Source: Blautia liquoris
GTDB taxonomy: Bacteria; Bacillota; Clostridia; Lachnospirales; Lachnospiraceae
Direction: 5' to 3'
Assembly: GCF_015159595.1 (NCBI RefSeq)
Contig: NZ_CP063304.1
Location: 2,666,001-2,730,000, forward strand
Length of the DNA: 64,000 nt
Within the stretch, counting starts at the first letter, position 1; each line of letters opens with the position of its first letter. A program made the translations under genes and the position numbers. Positions 43,624 to 53,370 of this stretch are shown one piece after another. The notes beneath the pieces are model-generated. The model had not been told where the DNA came from. It ran no database searches and saw only the letters and a list, made by a program, of their open reading frames with translations.

Positions 43624-43819
43624 TATGGAAAGTTATTTCATATAATATATCTAAGAAATTTATTTCAGTGTCTTAATTATAAGTTATTGTTTCATTTATT
43701 TACGATAATTTTCGTCATAATATGTTGTTTTTTTACAATATATTAATCCATTCAGCAAAGAGAATACTTTCCCAGAGCCGGAAAACTTCCAAAGGAAGGT
43801 CCTATGTAACCATAAAAAC

Positions 43820-43848
43820 CGGCAGTTCCTTTTCTCGGATCTGCCGGA
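43820..43848 (-). terminator. rho-independent terminator of the polysaccharide operon
   Basis: CCGGCAG (43820-43826) / CTGCCGG (43842-43848), 15-base loop, followed on the minus strand by TTTTTATGG. It ends the long minus-strand operon 90 bases after the beta-propeller glycosidase gene. Confidence 0.8.
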
Positions 43849-43938
43849 CTTTAACACTCTATTCTATTACCATGTTCCTCATCACTTTATCTGTACTCGT
43901 TACAACAGCAGACAAAGTTTCTTCCTATTATCCACCAA

Positions 43939-44883
43939 TCAATATTCTAAATCTAATGCTACATTATCTCGATCACATTCTAAATGATTTCCTACCAAGA
44001 ATAATTCCGCAGCCTGAATAGATGACCTTCTATAATGATATCCCGAATTAATTTCAGAACACCTGTCTCCTTCATGACTCGCCTCTGGGTGAGTAAAATA
44101 GAATATATATGCATGTCCTCTATGAACTAAAACATCACCGTGAGAACCAATTGCCCCATCATCTGTACGGTTACCTGGTTGATTCAAAATATTGGGACAA
44201 CGTTCCCAATGTTGAAGATCATCACTTCTATATACTCCTAAACCCTCCCATGGATCGGTAATCATCCAATAATGGTTTTTAAACAAGAAAACATTTGGAC
44301 CTTCATGTGGACAATCGGTTATCTCCGGTCCCCCCACCGTCCAACTGTATAAATCATCACTGTATGCCGTATATGTATGACTATCATGTATTTCATCTTT
44401 ATACCACATTTTAAACCTTCCATCCGGACAAAGAATTACACAAGCATCGATTACTTTATTGGATGAAAGAGAAAGTGGGCTATCAAATTCCCAATCCCAT
44501 AAATTATCACTAGTGTAATGAAGAATTGTCCGAGGTTGATCCCATGTGCATGGTATTCCTCTTACATAGGATACATACATATGATAGATTCCTTCATGTT
44601 CGATGATTTCAGGTGCCCAGTATGTATTTCGACCTTTTTCATACTGCAGACCTTGTGCAATTCCACGATAAATCCAAGTTCTTCCATAATCATTGGAACT
44701 TGCGATCCCGATATCCGTCCCGTGAACGAAAGAAACTCCATAATTTACACACGACGCTCTTCTATTTGTATAAAAAATCCACCAACTCTTTTCTTGCTTA
44801 TTCCAGATGATGACCGGATCCGCCGCTCCATCATAGATAGGATCCCGAAAGAGCGGTGCATTGGGCGTGATTATTTTATTCAT
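43939..44883 (-). CDS. five-bladed beta-propeller glycosidase-like protein (GH43/GH32 clan type)
   Basis: 314 residues with repeated propeller blades: AADPVIIWNKQEKSWWIFY, YWAPEIIEHEGIYHMYVSY, DGRFKMWYKDE, HEGPNVFLFKNHYWMITD, GVYRSDDLQHWERCPN and DVLVHRGHAYIFYFTHPE. Acidic residues in the first (DGAADP) and fourth (HEGPN) blades could be catalytic, but the exact family is not clear. It has no signal peptide, suggesting cytoplasmic action on imported oligosaccharides. GGGAG site. Last gene of the operon; a 37-base gap separates it from the beta-helix gene. Confidence 0.75.
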   Translation of the reverse strand: MNKIITPNAPLFRDPIYDGAADPVIIWNKQEKSWWIFYTNRRASCVNYGVSFVHGTDIGIASSNDYGRTWIYRGIAQGLQYEKGRNTYWAPEIIEHEGIYHMYVSYVRGIPCTWDQPRTILHYTSDNLWDWEFDSPLSLSSNKVIDACVILCPDGRFKMWYKDEIHDSHTYTAYSDDLYSWTVGGPEITDCPHEGPNVFLFKNHYWMITDPWEGLGVYRSDDLQHWERCPNILNQPGNRTDDGAIGSHGDVLVHRGHAYIFYFTHPEASHEGDRCSEINSGYHYRRSSIQAAELFLVGNHLECDRDNVALDLEY

Positions 44884-44922
44884 AAGATAGACTCCCTTAT
44901 AAAAATCTGTTTTCCTGATTCG

Positions 44923-46269
44923 TCAATTGTTTTTTAGCAATGTACAAAGTGTATCCCACTTTTCTGCAAGCCAGTCCCGACCTTCTGCTTCTCCTTCAAT
45001 AAATTTTGCAAAGTCAAAAGTTTCCTTTGAAAGCGGGCTTTCATCTTTTGGTAACACTTTAATTTCACCATACCAATTTCGTTTATACTTTGCAAACTGC
45101 CATCCCTTTTTAGGTCCGTCTCCAAAAAGCAATACATTATTACTTATCTCATAATTTTCTCCATTGCCGAATACACAAATCATACTGCTTTCATCACCCA
45201 CAAAGAGATTACCATAAATTTTCACTGGTACTCCCTGATCGTAGACTCCAATTCCCCTACCATCCCGCAAGCTAACATTGTATCGCAAGATGGTGCCTCT
45301 ACAATCCTTGTTATAGCTAAGTTTCATGCAGTTGAGCCAAAATCCTCCTTCATTGTCATGAGAATAATTATACTGAAAGATCGTATCACCCGCCGTCCCC
45401 CAATCAGTGTCAAAGGCAGTTCCGTCATTCTCAAACAGTTTGGTTTTTGCCACCTCATTCCTTTGAATTAATGCATTACTTGTTGCACAAACCCATATGC
45501 CTGCGATCAGCTGTGTATCTGAAAGATTCCCCAGAGCACCAGCTTCAATACAGACATTACCATCAATCAGCGGGGATATACAATTTGCCACAATAATACC
45601 ATCAGACCCCGTTCTTTCGATTCGGTTACCCCTGACCACAATATGCGTATGATGAATATCATTTATGAAATCTTCCTCTTGATTTATACGTATTCCGCTC
45701 GTATAGACATCATGGATATAATTTTTCTCAATAATAATATCATGGAGATGATTCTCAAAAGAGCTGCGTCCTGGCATCGTTACATAAATACCGCCATTCC
45801 AATACATACTTTTATATACATCTCTCGATCGTCTATTTTCTCCGCATACCATCGAAATCTCACAGTTTCTGACAACGATATCTTTTGTTATACCTTCCGG
45901 ATTACCGCAGATACAGATCCCCTGCCGCACATTCCTATCAATAGCAGTGTTTTTTATCCGGATTCCATCTATAATGTAATAACTGACACCTCGCAAATAA
46001 ATTGCAGCATATGCTCCATTTCCGTCTATCAGAGGTGCTTCGCCTTCCCCGTAAGCCTCGATCACTACCGGATTCCATCTTCCACCATTACCTTTCGGTT
46101 CCAGCGTTCCCATCCAGATACTTCCCTTTTTTAGACAAATGCGGTCTCCTGGTGCAAGAAGCAAGTGATTAACCGGTAACAGACTTTTCCATGCTTCTCT
46201 CACTGATAAACCACTGTTTGTATCTTCCCCTTCTGCGCTGTCCACATAAAAAATCCGTCTATCAATCAT
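44923..46269 (-). CDS. right-handed parallel beta-helix protein (polysaccharide lyase/hydrolase-like)
   Basis: 448 residues. Opens FYVDSAEGEDTNSGLSVREAWKSL, the usual start of secreted or cytoplasmic pectin-type beta-helix proteins, then many coil repeats with N/D-rich turns (YYIIDGIRIKNT, DIVVRNCEIS, HIVVRGNRIERTGSDGI, NALIQRNEVAKT, TIFQYNYSHDNEGGFWL). No signal peptide. Catalytic residues could not be fixed. The ATG at 46269 overlaps the last bases of the preceding gene. Typical of lyases or hydrolases for acidic polysaccharides. Confidence 0.78.
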   Translation of the reverse strand: MIDRRIFYVDSAEGEDTNSGLSVREAWKSLLPVNHLLLAPGDRICLKKGSIWMGTLEPKGNGGRWNPVVIEAYGEGEAPLIDGNGAYAAIYLRGVSYYIIDGIRIKNTAIDRNVRQGICICGNPEGITKDIVVRNCEISMVCGENRRSRDVYKSMYWNGGIYVTMPGRSSFENHLHDIIIEKNYIHDVYTSGIRINQEEDFINDIHHTHIVVRGNRIERTGSDGIIVANCISPLIDGNVCIEAGALGNLSDTQLIAGIWVCATSNALIQRNEVAKTKLFENDGTAFDTDWGTAGDTIFQYNYSHDNEGGFWLNCMKLSYNKDCRGTILRYNVSLRDGRGIGVYDQGVPVKIYGNLFVGDESSMICVFGNGENYEISNNVLLFGDGPKKGWQFAKYKRNWYGEIKVLPKDESPLSKETFDFAKFIEGEAEGRDWLAEKWDTLCTLLKNN

Positions 46270-48082
46270 ATCCGATCTCCTCGATTTTATTTCTACATTT
46301 AGCCAATGCATCCAGACGAAATGCTCCCGGCCATGCCACTAACCACTCGGAGCAACTGCCCCATACAGACTGCCTCGAAAGCTCATAACTTTCATCCTGG
46401 CTGCCGGCCGGCCGCTCTTTTCCATTTATAACCAGCGTACCGTCAGACAAATGTTGGCATCCATTGATCCAAATTGCATTAGCACGTTTTGTCCAAATAC
46501 TTTTTCCTGTATATTTGCTTAGCTTATAAAGTTCCGGAATATACGAAAGTGCAAAAGAGTCCATCCCTTCATGCACAGTAGATACCAGTGTTCCACCATA
46601 AGAATCATAACCAGTCTGCCCAAGTGTTGTATCTTGATTAAATTTTTCCGTACAGGTGTACTGCCATGTAGAAAGATACCATGCCGCGTTCTCGGCCCTC
46701 AATAACCACTTTTCTTCTCTGGTCACTTCATATAGCATGATAGCACATTTAAAAAGCGGAATTGAAGACTCTTTATCAATTGAGAAAATATCAAGTGCAC
46801 CGGCTGTCGTAAATCCCTCCTCTTCTAACTCTGCATAATAATGTTCGAGTGCATGTACAGCTGCCGCAAGATATGATGCATCCCTACTTCTTTTGTAGGC
46901 TTCTATCAGCGGCATGGCAAGAAATGCACCAACTGTCCCCTCCTCAATCGCAACGCTTCCGTCCTCCTTCCAGCACTTTGCAAACGCACCATTTTTCTTC
47001 TGATGTTTTATGGCAAAAGTGCAGATATCATATGCTGTCTTTTTATAAGATTCTTTCTTTATTCCCAATTCTTTTGCCAAATCATACGCTTCAAAATAGG
47101 CAATTCCAGCGGTTCCCATATTGCAGGCTTCTAAATACCGGATCTGACCCGGATCGTAATAACTGTGTATAACACCGATTGGCAGATATGCATAGCGGAT
47201 CCAACTATCCAACACAGAAAATCCTATTTCTTTTGCCTCTATATCTGTAGGATTACAAACTGCTTCCCTGAGCAAAGCATTTGCCAGCAGTGCATTTTGT
47301 CCGCACCATCCTATCTCATATTTATTTGCAGACCTTTTTCTCCATGCGCCGTTCTCATAGTAAAGGCCAATATTAAACCCACAAAAACCATCCGCTTCCT
47401 CTGTATACAAATTCTTAGCAAAAGTAATTCCAAGTTTTTCTATTTGCTTTGGCGAATAGGAGGTTATTCTTTTTGAATCCTCTTTCAGGAAAGCAAATTC
47501 GAGCGCTTTTTTGTATCCCATTTTGGGAATTGCCTCTGTCTCAATGACAAGATAGGAGACAAAGCAGGCTTTTTTGTCCATCTGTGTATAAAAAGGGGTA
47601 CCAAACCGATACAAGTGCAGCTGACGTGGTTCTTCTGTCTCCGGCCAGATAATTTTTTGAACCATATAATCTCCGTCCTTATACATGCTCATACACGAAT
47701 GGTCATTTGGCTGACCCAATAACGTAGTGGATACCGATAAACCGGCGATTCTTCCCTGTGATTGTGTCATAGCCGGTACACTGGCTCTATGCCAACCATA
47801 TTTCCACGGAAAACCATGGTAACGATCATCTGTATATTCACAAAAAGTTCCGAATCCATTTCCATTATAATTAATCCCAGGTATCATATAAAAATCCGGA
47901 ATAAAAGCAGTATGTATTTCCATCTCCATCTGAGAAGTCGGTACACATATACGCCTCCACTCGTAAATTCCGATACCAATTTTACGCAATTCATCTTTAC
48001 ATTTTTCTTTTCCAATCAGGGTAAGTAACTGTTTTCCCTGATGATAGAAACAGATATCTTTCCCTCTACAACTCCATTCCAT
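46262..48082 (-). CDS. large protein of unrecognised family, likely alpha/alpha-barrel glycosidase (paralogue A)
   Basis: 606 residues, paralogous to the next gene upstream on the strand (48099-49949). N-terminal 200 residues are beta-rich; from about 230 on there are long helices with conserved blocks EEADGFCGFNIG, KYEIGWCGQNALL, CNMGTAGIAYFEAYDLAKEL, AIEEGTVGAFLAMPLIEAY, AGALDIFSIDKESSIPL and WLVAWPGAFRLDAL, resembling a six-hairpin toroid. I cannot name the family. The ATG at 48082 follows GGAGAAGGG. It lies 17 bases after the paralogue. No signal peptide is visible. Confidence 0.7.
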   Translation of the reverse strand: MEWSCRGKDICFYHQGKQLLTLIGKEKCKDELRKIGIGIYEWRRICVPTSQMEMEIHTAFIPDFYMIPGINYNGNGFGTFCEYTDDRYHGFPWKYGWHRASVPAMTQSQGRIAGLSVSTTLLGQPNDHSCMSMYKDGDYMVQKIIWPETEEPRQLHLYRFGTPFYTQMDKKACFVSYLVIETEAIPKMGYKKALEFAFLKEDSKRITSYSPKQIEKLGITFAKNLYTEEADGFCGFNIGLYYENGAWRKRSANKYEIGWCGQNALLANALLREAVCNPTDIEAKEIGFSVLDSWIRYAYLPIGVIHSYYDPGQIRYLEACNMGTAGIAYFEAYDLAKELGIKKESYKKTAYDICTFAIKHQKKNGAFAKCWKEDGSVAIEEGTVGAFLAMPLIEAYKRSRDASYLAAAVHALEHYYAELEEEGFTTAGALDIFSIDKESSIPLFKCAIMLYEVTREEKWLLRAENAAWYLSTWQYTCTEKFNQDTTLGQTGYDSYGGTLVSTVHEGMDSFALSYIPELYKLSKYTGKSIWTKRANAIWINGCQHLSDGTLVINGKERPAGSQDESYELSRQSVWGSCSEWLVAWPGAFRLDALAKCRNKIEEIGYD

Positions 48083-48098
48083 ACGCCCTTCTCCTCTC

Positions 48099-49949
48099 TT
48101 ACTGTAGGTATCCATCAAGGAAGTTCCAGTTCTCACAAGCACGAAGAACCTCTAGACGAAAAGCTCCCGGCCAAGCAACCAACCATTGTGATACACCAAA
48201 TGGTCTTGCCCAACCATCCTTGTGATTTGACAAGCTTCCCCAACGTGTATGTAAATATCCTTCATCACTCGATCCTACCGGTCTCGGTTCAGACCCCATT
48301 ACAGTTAATGTCCCATCAGAAATCCCCTGTATCCCATTACACCAGATAGCAAGAGCACGTCTTTCCCACTCTTTATTATTTTTGTATTTGGAAAGTTTCA
48401 AAAGATCATCCACATAACAAAGTGCAAAAGCATCTATATGTAGGTGAGATGTCGAAACCGCTGTTCCACCAAACGTATCATAATCCAAAGTATGCAATAT
48501 ACTGCTTTCATCATATGGTACCGTGTGATGCCACTGCCATCCGCTCAGATACCATGCCGCTTCTTCCGCCATATCTAGATATTTATCAAATCCCATCTCC
48601 TCATACATCATTATTCCACCTTTTAATAGAGGAATAATGGATTCCTTATCTATACAACATGTGTCCAGTGCTCCCGCTACTCCATATCCATTATTGTCAA
48701 ATTCTCTAAAGTAAAACGAGTATGCACGTGCCGCTGCTATCGAATACTTATCTTCTTTTGTAATAGCATAAGCTTTTATAAGTGGCAAAATTAAGAAATC
48801 TCCTGCTGTACCATCAATTACAAGAGGCATCCCCTCCTTATCCCAAATTGTTCCAACGCCTCCATCCAATCGCTGTCGTTTTATTATGAAATCGCAGATG
48901 AAAAGTGCCGTCTCCAGATATACTTTCTTTTCAAAGCCAAGTTTTTTTGTCATCTCATATGCTTCAAAGAACTGCATACCTCCAGTTCCAAGATTACAGG
49001 CATCAATTTTCTGTTCTTCATCATCATACCGTGTAAGCGGATAACCATAGTCACTTTTCGCCATATCAGACCAACTATCCAATACTTTAAGTGCTATCTC
49101 TTTAGATCTTACATCCCCGTTCATCTGATAGTCATACAGAAGCGAAACCGCAAGAGAGATATTCTGTCCGCACCATCCCATTTCATATTTTTGTTCCATG
49201 CGTTTCTCCCAACGATCTTTTTGTCTCGTGAATCCAATGCTGAATCCGCAAAACCCATCGTCTTCTTCTGTATAAAGCTCCTTCGCATAACTACACTGCA
49301 TTTTCCAGATCTTTGCTGCCTTGAACTGCATCTTTAATATATGATCATTTTTTTTGAAAACATATGAAAGCATCTGTTTCCAAGCCTCTTCTTTTTCATC
49401 GCCAATAAAGAGATACCCTATGAACAGATCTGCAGGATACATCTTTCCATAATACGCCTCCCCCCATCCATCTGCCATGAGAACGCACGGCTCTTCGGTT
49501 TCAGGCCAAATCAGTCTATGTACCGCAGCACCGTTTTCTAAATATAGACTTGCCGATGGCTTTTCTTCCCCATATACTGCCGTACTGACAGATTCATTTG
49601 TTTCCGAAAAAAAGCCAACAGAAGAACTCCCACCAGGCACAGCAGTCCTATGATAAGCGAACGTATAGGGCACACCATTTTGTGTAAACCCTTTATATTC
49701 GTGATCCGTTCCCCATCTATTACCATCATATGAAAGGGGAAATATCTGGGTATGACTGCTTTGATAATATGTAATCATCTTGATTTCCATATGATTAACA
49801 GGCGATTGCATGTTCCGTTCAATCTTAACAATTCCATTTGCAAAATGGATTGTATCCTTTCCATTTTCTATTCCGACGATACGCACCACTACTTTTTTTC
49901 CATTGCAAATTAGATGGTCTTTCCCATCTTTTTTAATGTCTAGTTTCAT
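48099..49949 (-). CDS. large protein of unrecognised family, likely alpha/alpha-barrel glycosidase (paralogue B)
   Basis: 616 residues. Shares blocks with the neighbouring gene in the same order (DDGFCGFSIG, KYEMGWCGQNISL, CNLGTGGMQFFEAYEMTKKL, VIDGTAGDFLILPLIKAY, AGALDTCCIDKESIIPL, WLVAWPGAFRLEVL), so the pair arose by duplication. Both contain the unusual GWCGQN and DKES motifs, candidate active-site residues. AAAGGA site. It follows the response regulator by 19 bases and is part of the same operon. Confidence 0.7.
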   Translation of the reverse strand: MKLDIKKDGKDHLICNGKKVVVRIVGIENGKDTIHFANGIVKIERNMQSPVNHMEIKMITYYQSSHTQIFPLSYDGNRWGTDHEYKGFTQNGVPYTFAYHRTAVPGGSSSVGFFSETNESVSTAVYGEEKPSASLYLENGAAVHRLIWPETEEPCVLMADGWGEAYYGKMYPADLFIGYLFIGDEKEEAWKQMLSYVFKKNDHILKMQFKAAKIWKMQCSYAKELYTEEDDGFCGFSIGFTRQKDRWEKRMEQKYEMGWCGQNISLAVSLLYDYQMNGDVRSKEIALKVLDSWSDMAKSDYGYPLTRYDDEEQKIDACNLGTGGMQFFEAYEMTKKLGFEKKVYLETALFICDFIIKRQRLDGGVGTIWDKEGMPLVIDGTAGDFLILPLIKAYAITKEDKYSIAAARAYSFYFREFDNNGYGVAGALDTCCIDKESIIPLLKGGIMMYEEMGFDKYLDMAEEAAWYLSGWQWHHTVPYDESSILHTLDYDTFGGTAVSTSHLHIDAFALCYVDDLLKLSKYKNNKEWERRALAIWCNGIQGISDGTLTVMGSEPRPVGSSDEGYLHTRWGSLSNHKDGWARPFGVSQWLVAWPGAFRLEVLRACENWNFLDGYLQ

Positions 49950-49968
49950 AAAATTATTCCTTTCACTT

Positions 49969-51576
49969 TTATCTATTCTCTCCTTGCAGCACCATCTTTC
50001 TATATTCCTGTGGGGTATATCCAGTATGCTTTTTAAAAAAATGGGTAAAATGTGAAGAAGTATGCAGTCCTATTGCATTTGCAATCTGAGTCATCTTAAC
50101 AAATGGGTCCTCCAGCATACTTTTCGCCACGTCAATCCTTTTTTCAGCAATAAAATGATTGAGTGTGTTTCCAGTAACCTCTTTATATACGCGTGATGTA
50201 TACGTTGAATTCATTCCAACATAATAACCGATATTGACGAGAGAGAGATCTTCTCCAATATTCATATCAATATACTTGTTGATCTTATTCACAAGAAATT
50301 GCTTTGTATCAAGCTTCATTTCGCGTCTCTTTTTAAAATAGAGATGTGCAACCTCATTACAATATACAATGGCATGGCAGAAATCTTGGTGTGAACAGTA
50401 ATTCGTAAGTTTATCAATTTTTAATTTTCGAAATATATCGCTGTCTTCAGGCAGATAATTCATTATCGCACCAAGTACCCGTGAGGATATCTGTGAAAAA
50501 GTGACCGCCTGCTCATTATCGTCCAATTCTTTACACTTAAATAAAATCTTCTCTATACCCTGAATATATTTTTCCTCATCACAGTGCAGCAAATATTGAT
50601 CCAGCCTTTGTAGCTCTTCCTTTGTCGTACCTTTAACCCGTTCTTTCCAGACATGCTTTTTCATAATCAACTGCTGACTGATAATCCGGATACCCTCACT
50701 CTCATCCAATTCATAGAGGCGATAATTTAAATTTCTATATGCCTCGTCCACACTTCTTGCAGTAACAGCTTCCCCAAATATAAAAAAATCTGGTATTTGC
50801 AGCTCGCTTTTTTCACATATACGATAGCCAATCTCGATAAACCCTTTCAAACGGTTCGGATTATTTGAATCCGATTGTGCAAGTAGGATGCCACTTACAT
50901 CATCTAAAAAAACATCAAGAATTACATATGCTCCACCTAGTGTCTGTGTAAAAACATTTCTTATTTCTTCGCGTTCAACTGTGTCAGTGCCTTCTGCCAG
51001 ACGTATTGTCGCCAATAAAAATGGCTTATCAAGTTCAAACCTGATATCCGCATACGATAATTTCATTTTCATCTTTTCTATTTGATAAGTATCCATCTCT
51101 TCAGAAAACAAAAGAGTATCTATAATAGCATGTTTCACCACAGGTTTAAGTTCTGCGAGAGAATTCGTCAATGTTAATACGTGTGCTTTTTCCTCATAAA
51201 TTTCATCCAGGCGTGCGTATATCTTATCGAGTGCTAAGAGTATCGCTTCATCGCCTTCTGTTTTCAAAACAAAGGAGATCGTATTCTCATTTACCGCTTC
51301 TTTCGCATATTGGAAATTTTCCTGACCTGTCAGAAAAATCGTCAGACAATCTGTCCACCTGTCTGATACGATATCACGCAATTGGATGCCATCTATCTGC
51401 GGCATCCGAATATCTGTCATCAGAACGTTAATTTGTACATTTTCAAAGATTTCCAAGGCCTCTTTGGCAGAGCTGGCCTTATGTACATAAAATTTGCCTC
51501 CACGTTCACGCTCTACCATCTTGTATAACGACTCAAGAATCAACGGTTCATCATCTACTACGATCAAATTATACAT
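49969..51576 (-). CDS. YesN-type response regulator (REC-AraC)
   Basis: 535 residues: receiver (LIVVDDEPLILESLYKMVER; phospho-Asp in NVLMTDIRMPQIDG), a long middle region, and C-terminal AraC HTH (VGMNSTYTSRVYKEVTG; TQIANAIGLHTSSHFTHFFK). The switch Lys lies in FVLKTEGDE. Starts 8 bases inside the kinase gene (overlap). Confidence 0.92.
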   Translation of the reverse strand: MYNLIVVDDEPLILESLYKMVERERGGKFYVHKASSAKEALEIFENVQINVLMTDIRMPQIDGIQLRDIVSDRWTDCLTIFLTGQENFQYAKEAVNENTISFVLKTEGDEAILLALDKIYARLDEIYEEKAHVLTLTNSLAELKPVVKHAIIDTLLFSEEMDTYQIEKMKMKLSYADIRFELDKPFLLATIRLAEGTDTVEREEIRNVFTQTLGGAYVILDVFLDDVSGILLAQSDSNNPNRLKGFIEIGYRICEKSELQIPDFFIFGEAVTARSVDEAYRNLNYRLYELDESEGIRIISQQLIMKKHVWKERVKGTTKEELQRLDQYLLHCDEEKYIQGIEKILFKCKELDDNEQAVTFSQISSRVLGAIMNYLPEDSDIFRKLKIDKLTNYCSHQDFCHAIVYCNEVAHLYFKKRREMKLDTKQFLVNKINKYIDMNIGEDLSLVNIGYYVGMNSTYTSRVYKEVTGNTLNHFIAEKRIDVAKSMLEDPFVKMTQIANAIGLHTSSHFTHFFKKHTGYTPQEYRKMVLQGENR

Positions 51577-53302
51577 TTTTTAAATTTACCCCTGCCAATC
51601 TAAGAGTAATCTGCACACCGCCCTCGGGACGATTATCAATCTCTATTCCACTGTCTTTTCCGTATATAGAACTCACCCTTGCCTGGATATTCGTCAGTCC
51701 ATGTACTTCTATGAGTCCTATATCAGTTGAATAAATCTGTGCCTGTATACGCTTCAACTCCCTGTCTGGAATACCAATACCATTATCCTCTACCCGAAAG
51801 ATGAAATCTTCTCCTTCTAACATTACCTGTATATGAATCCAGCCATCTGCAGCAATATCCTTTAAACCATGTTCATACGCATTTTCAACAATTGGCTGAA
51901 TTAGCATTGGAGCAATATACAAGTTTTTTACATGGTCATTAATTTCGTCCACTTCTATTCGTATACGATTACCAAATCTTGTTTCCTGAATATACAGATA
52001 ATTTTTGAGATGACCCATCTCCTGTTCCATCTTAACGAAAGAATCGGTATTTTTTGTTATGTATTGATAATACTGTCCCAAATGTTTCGTATATTCTGCA
52101 ATTTCCTCATTTTCATCATATTTTGCCATGCGGTAAATCATGAATATACTATTGTATAAAAAATGTGGCTGTATCTGATACTGTAATTGCCGAAACTCTG
52201 CCATCTTAGACTGATACTGCGCTTCTATTTTATCGGACATTAGTTTTTTCATATCATCTATCATATGGTTATATCTGTCGTAGATCTTTCCGAACTCGTC
52301 CTTTTGTTTATCCACTATCATATAGGAATCTTTCTGTTGCTCCATTGCACGGATAATTTTACCAAGCGGTTTTGCAATGATATGATTTGTGTAAGAAGCG
52401 TATAAGACAAATAGTATAACGGCCAGTACAGTCAAACCCAGATTCAGGAAGTTAAAAAAGCCAAGCGGTTGTGTGACATTATCTCTTGGATATAAATACA
52501 CCATCCAGATACCAATATCATCCATATAAATACAACTTCCATAATCTTTTTCTTTAAGCCGGAATTGTTCATCATTTTCTGAAACTTTGATTTTCTCCGA
52601 TACGAGAGTTAGCATCTCCTTATCAGGCTTAAATCCCTTACCACCGGATATATTTGGAGAAAGCAGATTGCCTTTTGTATCATATAGCAGCACCAATCCA
52701 TCCTTCGTTCGATACAGATCTGGGTTGAGAAAATTACAAATATCGGCAAATGGGAGATAACTTCTTACACAATAAGCTGTATGATTTTCCTTACCTTTTG
52801 GCATTCCTACAGGAAAGTAGGTTGTAATATAAATTCCTCTATCTCGATCGATTTTTATCTGGTTATATTCAAAAAAATCAATCTTCTCAAAATAATCCTT
52901 CATCGGATATCCTGAGCTAATTGATATTTTTGTATTTTCGAAGTAGACTTTAATAGATTCAACGAGACTATGCAATACCTTTATCTCCCGAAGGCGTTCA
53001 GATAATTCCACTGTGCTTCTATACTGTTCATATTGGGTCATATACTCCCATGTGAGATTTATTTCTGATAATTTCGTATCCTGGGATAGATTACTTTGTG
53101 CAAGCAGAAGGCTGTCAATTTGCTGTTCGAGATCATCTTTCCATACCTCTGCCTTTACATCCATTTGCTCCATTATTTTTTCAGTTACCACTTTTTTACT
53201 ATATTGGTTGCTGAAAAGTCCCAACAAATAAAAGCAAACACAAATCAGGAGTATCAGAAGTATCATTTTTTTAAAAGATTTCATATTCAACATTTTTTTC
53301 AT
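51569..53302 (-). CDS. YesM-type sensor histidine kinase
   Basis: 577 residues: helix near residues 12-30 (KMILLILLICVCFYLLGLFS), extracellular sensor, helix (FLNLGLTVLAVILFVLYASY), HAMP, kinase with phospho-His in IQPHFLYNSIFM, HATPase (LIQPIVENAYEHGLKDI; DNGIGIPDREL). GAGGAGGGCG precedes the ATG. It probably senses the ligand of the upstream LplA-type system. Confidence 0.92.
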   Translation of the reverse strand: MKKMLNMKSFKKMILLILLICVCFYLLGLFSNQYSKKVVTEKIMEQMDVKAEVWKDDLEQQIDSLLLAQSNLSQDTKLSEINLTWEYMTQYEQYRSTVELSERLREIKVLHSLVESIKVYFENTKISISSGYPMKDYFEKIDFFEYNQIKIDRDRGIYITTYFPVGMPKGKENHTAYCVRSYLPFADICNFLNPDLYRTKDGLVLLYDTKGNLLSPNISGGKGFKPDKEMLTLVSEKIKVSENDEQFRLKEKDYGSCIYMDDIGIWMVYLYPRDNVTQPLGFFNFLNLGLTVLAVILFVLYASYTNHIIAKPLGKIIRAMEQQKDSYMIVDKQKDEFGKIYDRYNHMIDDMKKLMSDKIEAQYQSKMAEFRQLQYQIQPHFLYNSIFMIYRMAKYDENEEIAEYTKHLGQYYQYITKNTDSFVKMEQEMGHLKNYLYIQETRFGNRIRIEVDEINDHVKNLYIAPMLIQPIVENAYEHGLKDIAADGWIHIQVMLEGEDFIFRVEDNGIGIPDRELKRIQAQIYSTDIGLIEVHGLTNIQARVSSIYGKDSGIEIDNRPEGGVQITLRLAGVNLKNV

Positions 53303-53370
53303 AACGCCCTCCTCAATGATACAATACGTCTAAATGAAATCCTTGAGTGTCATCTCTTTTCTGAGTGTGT

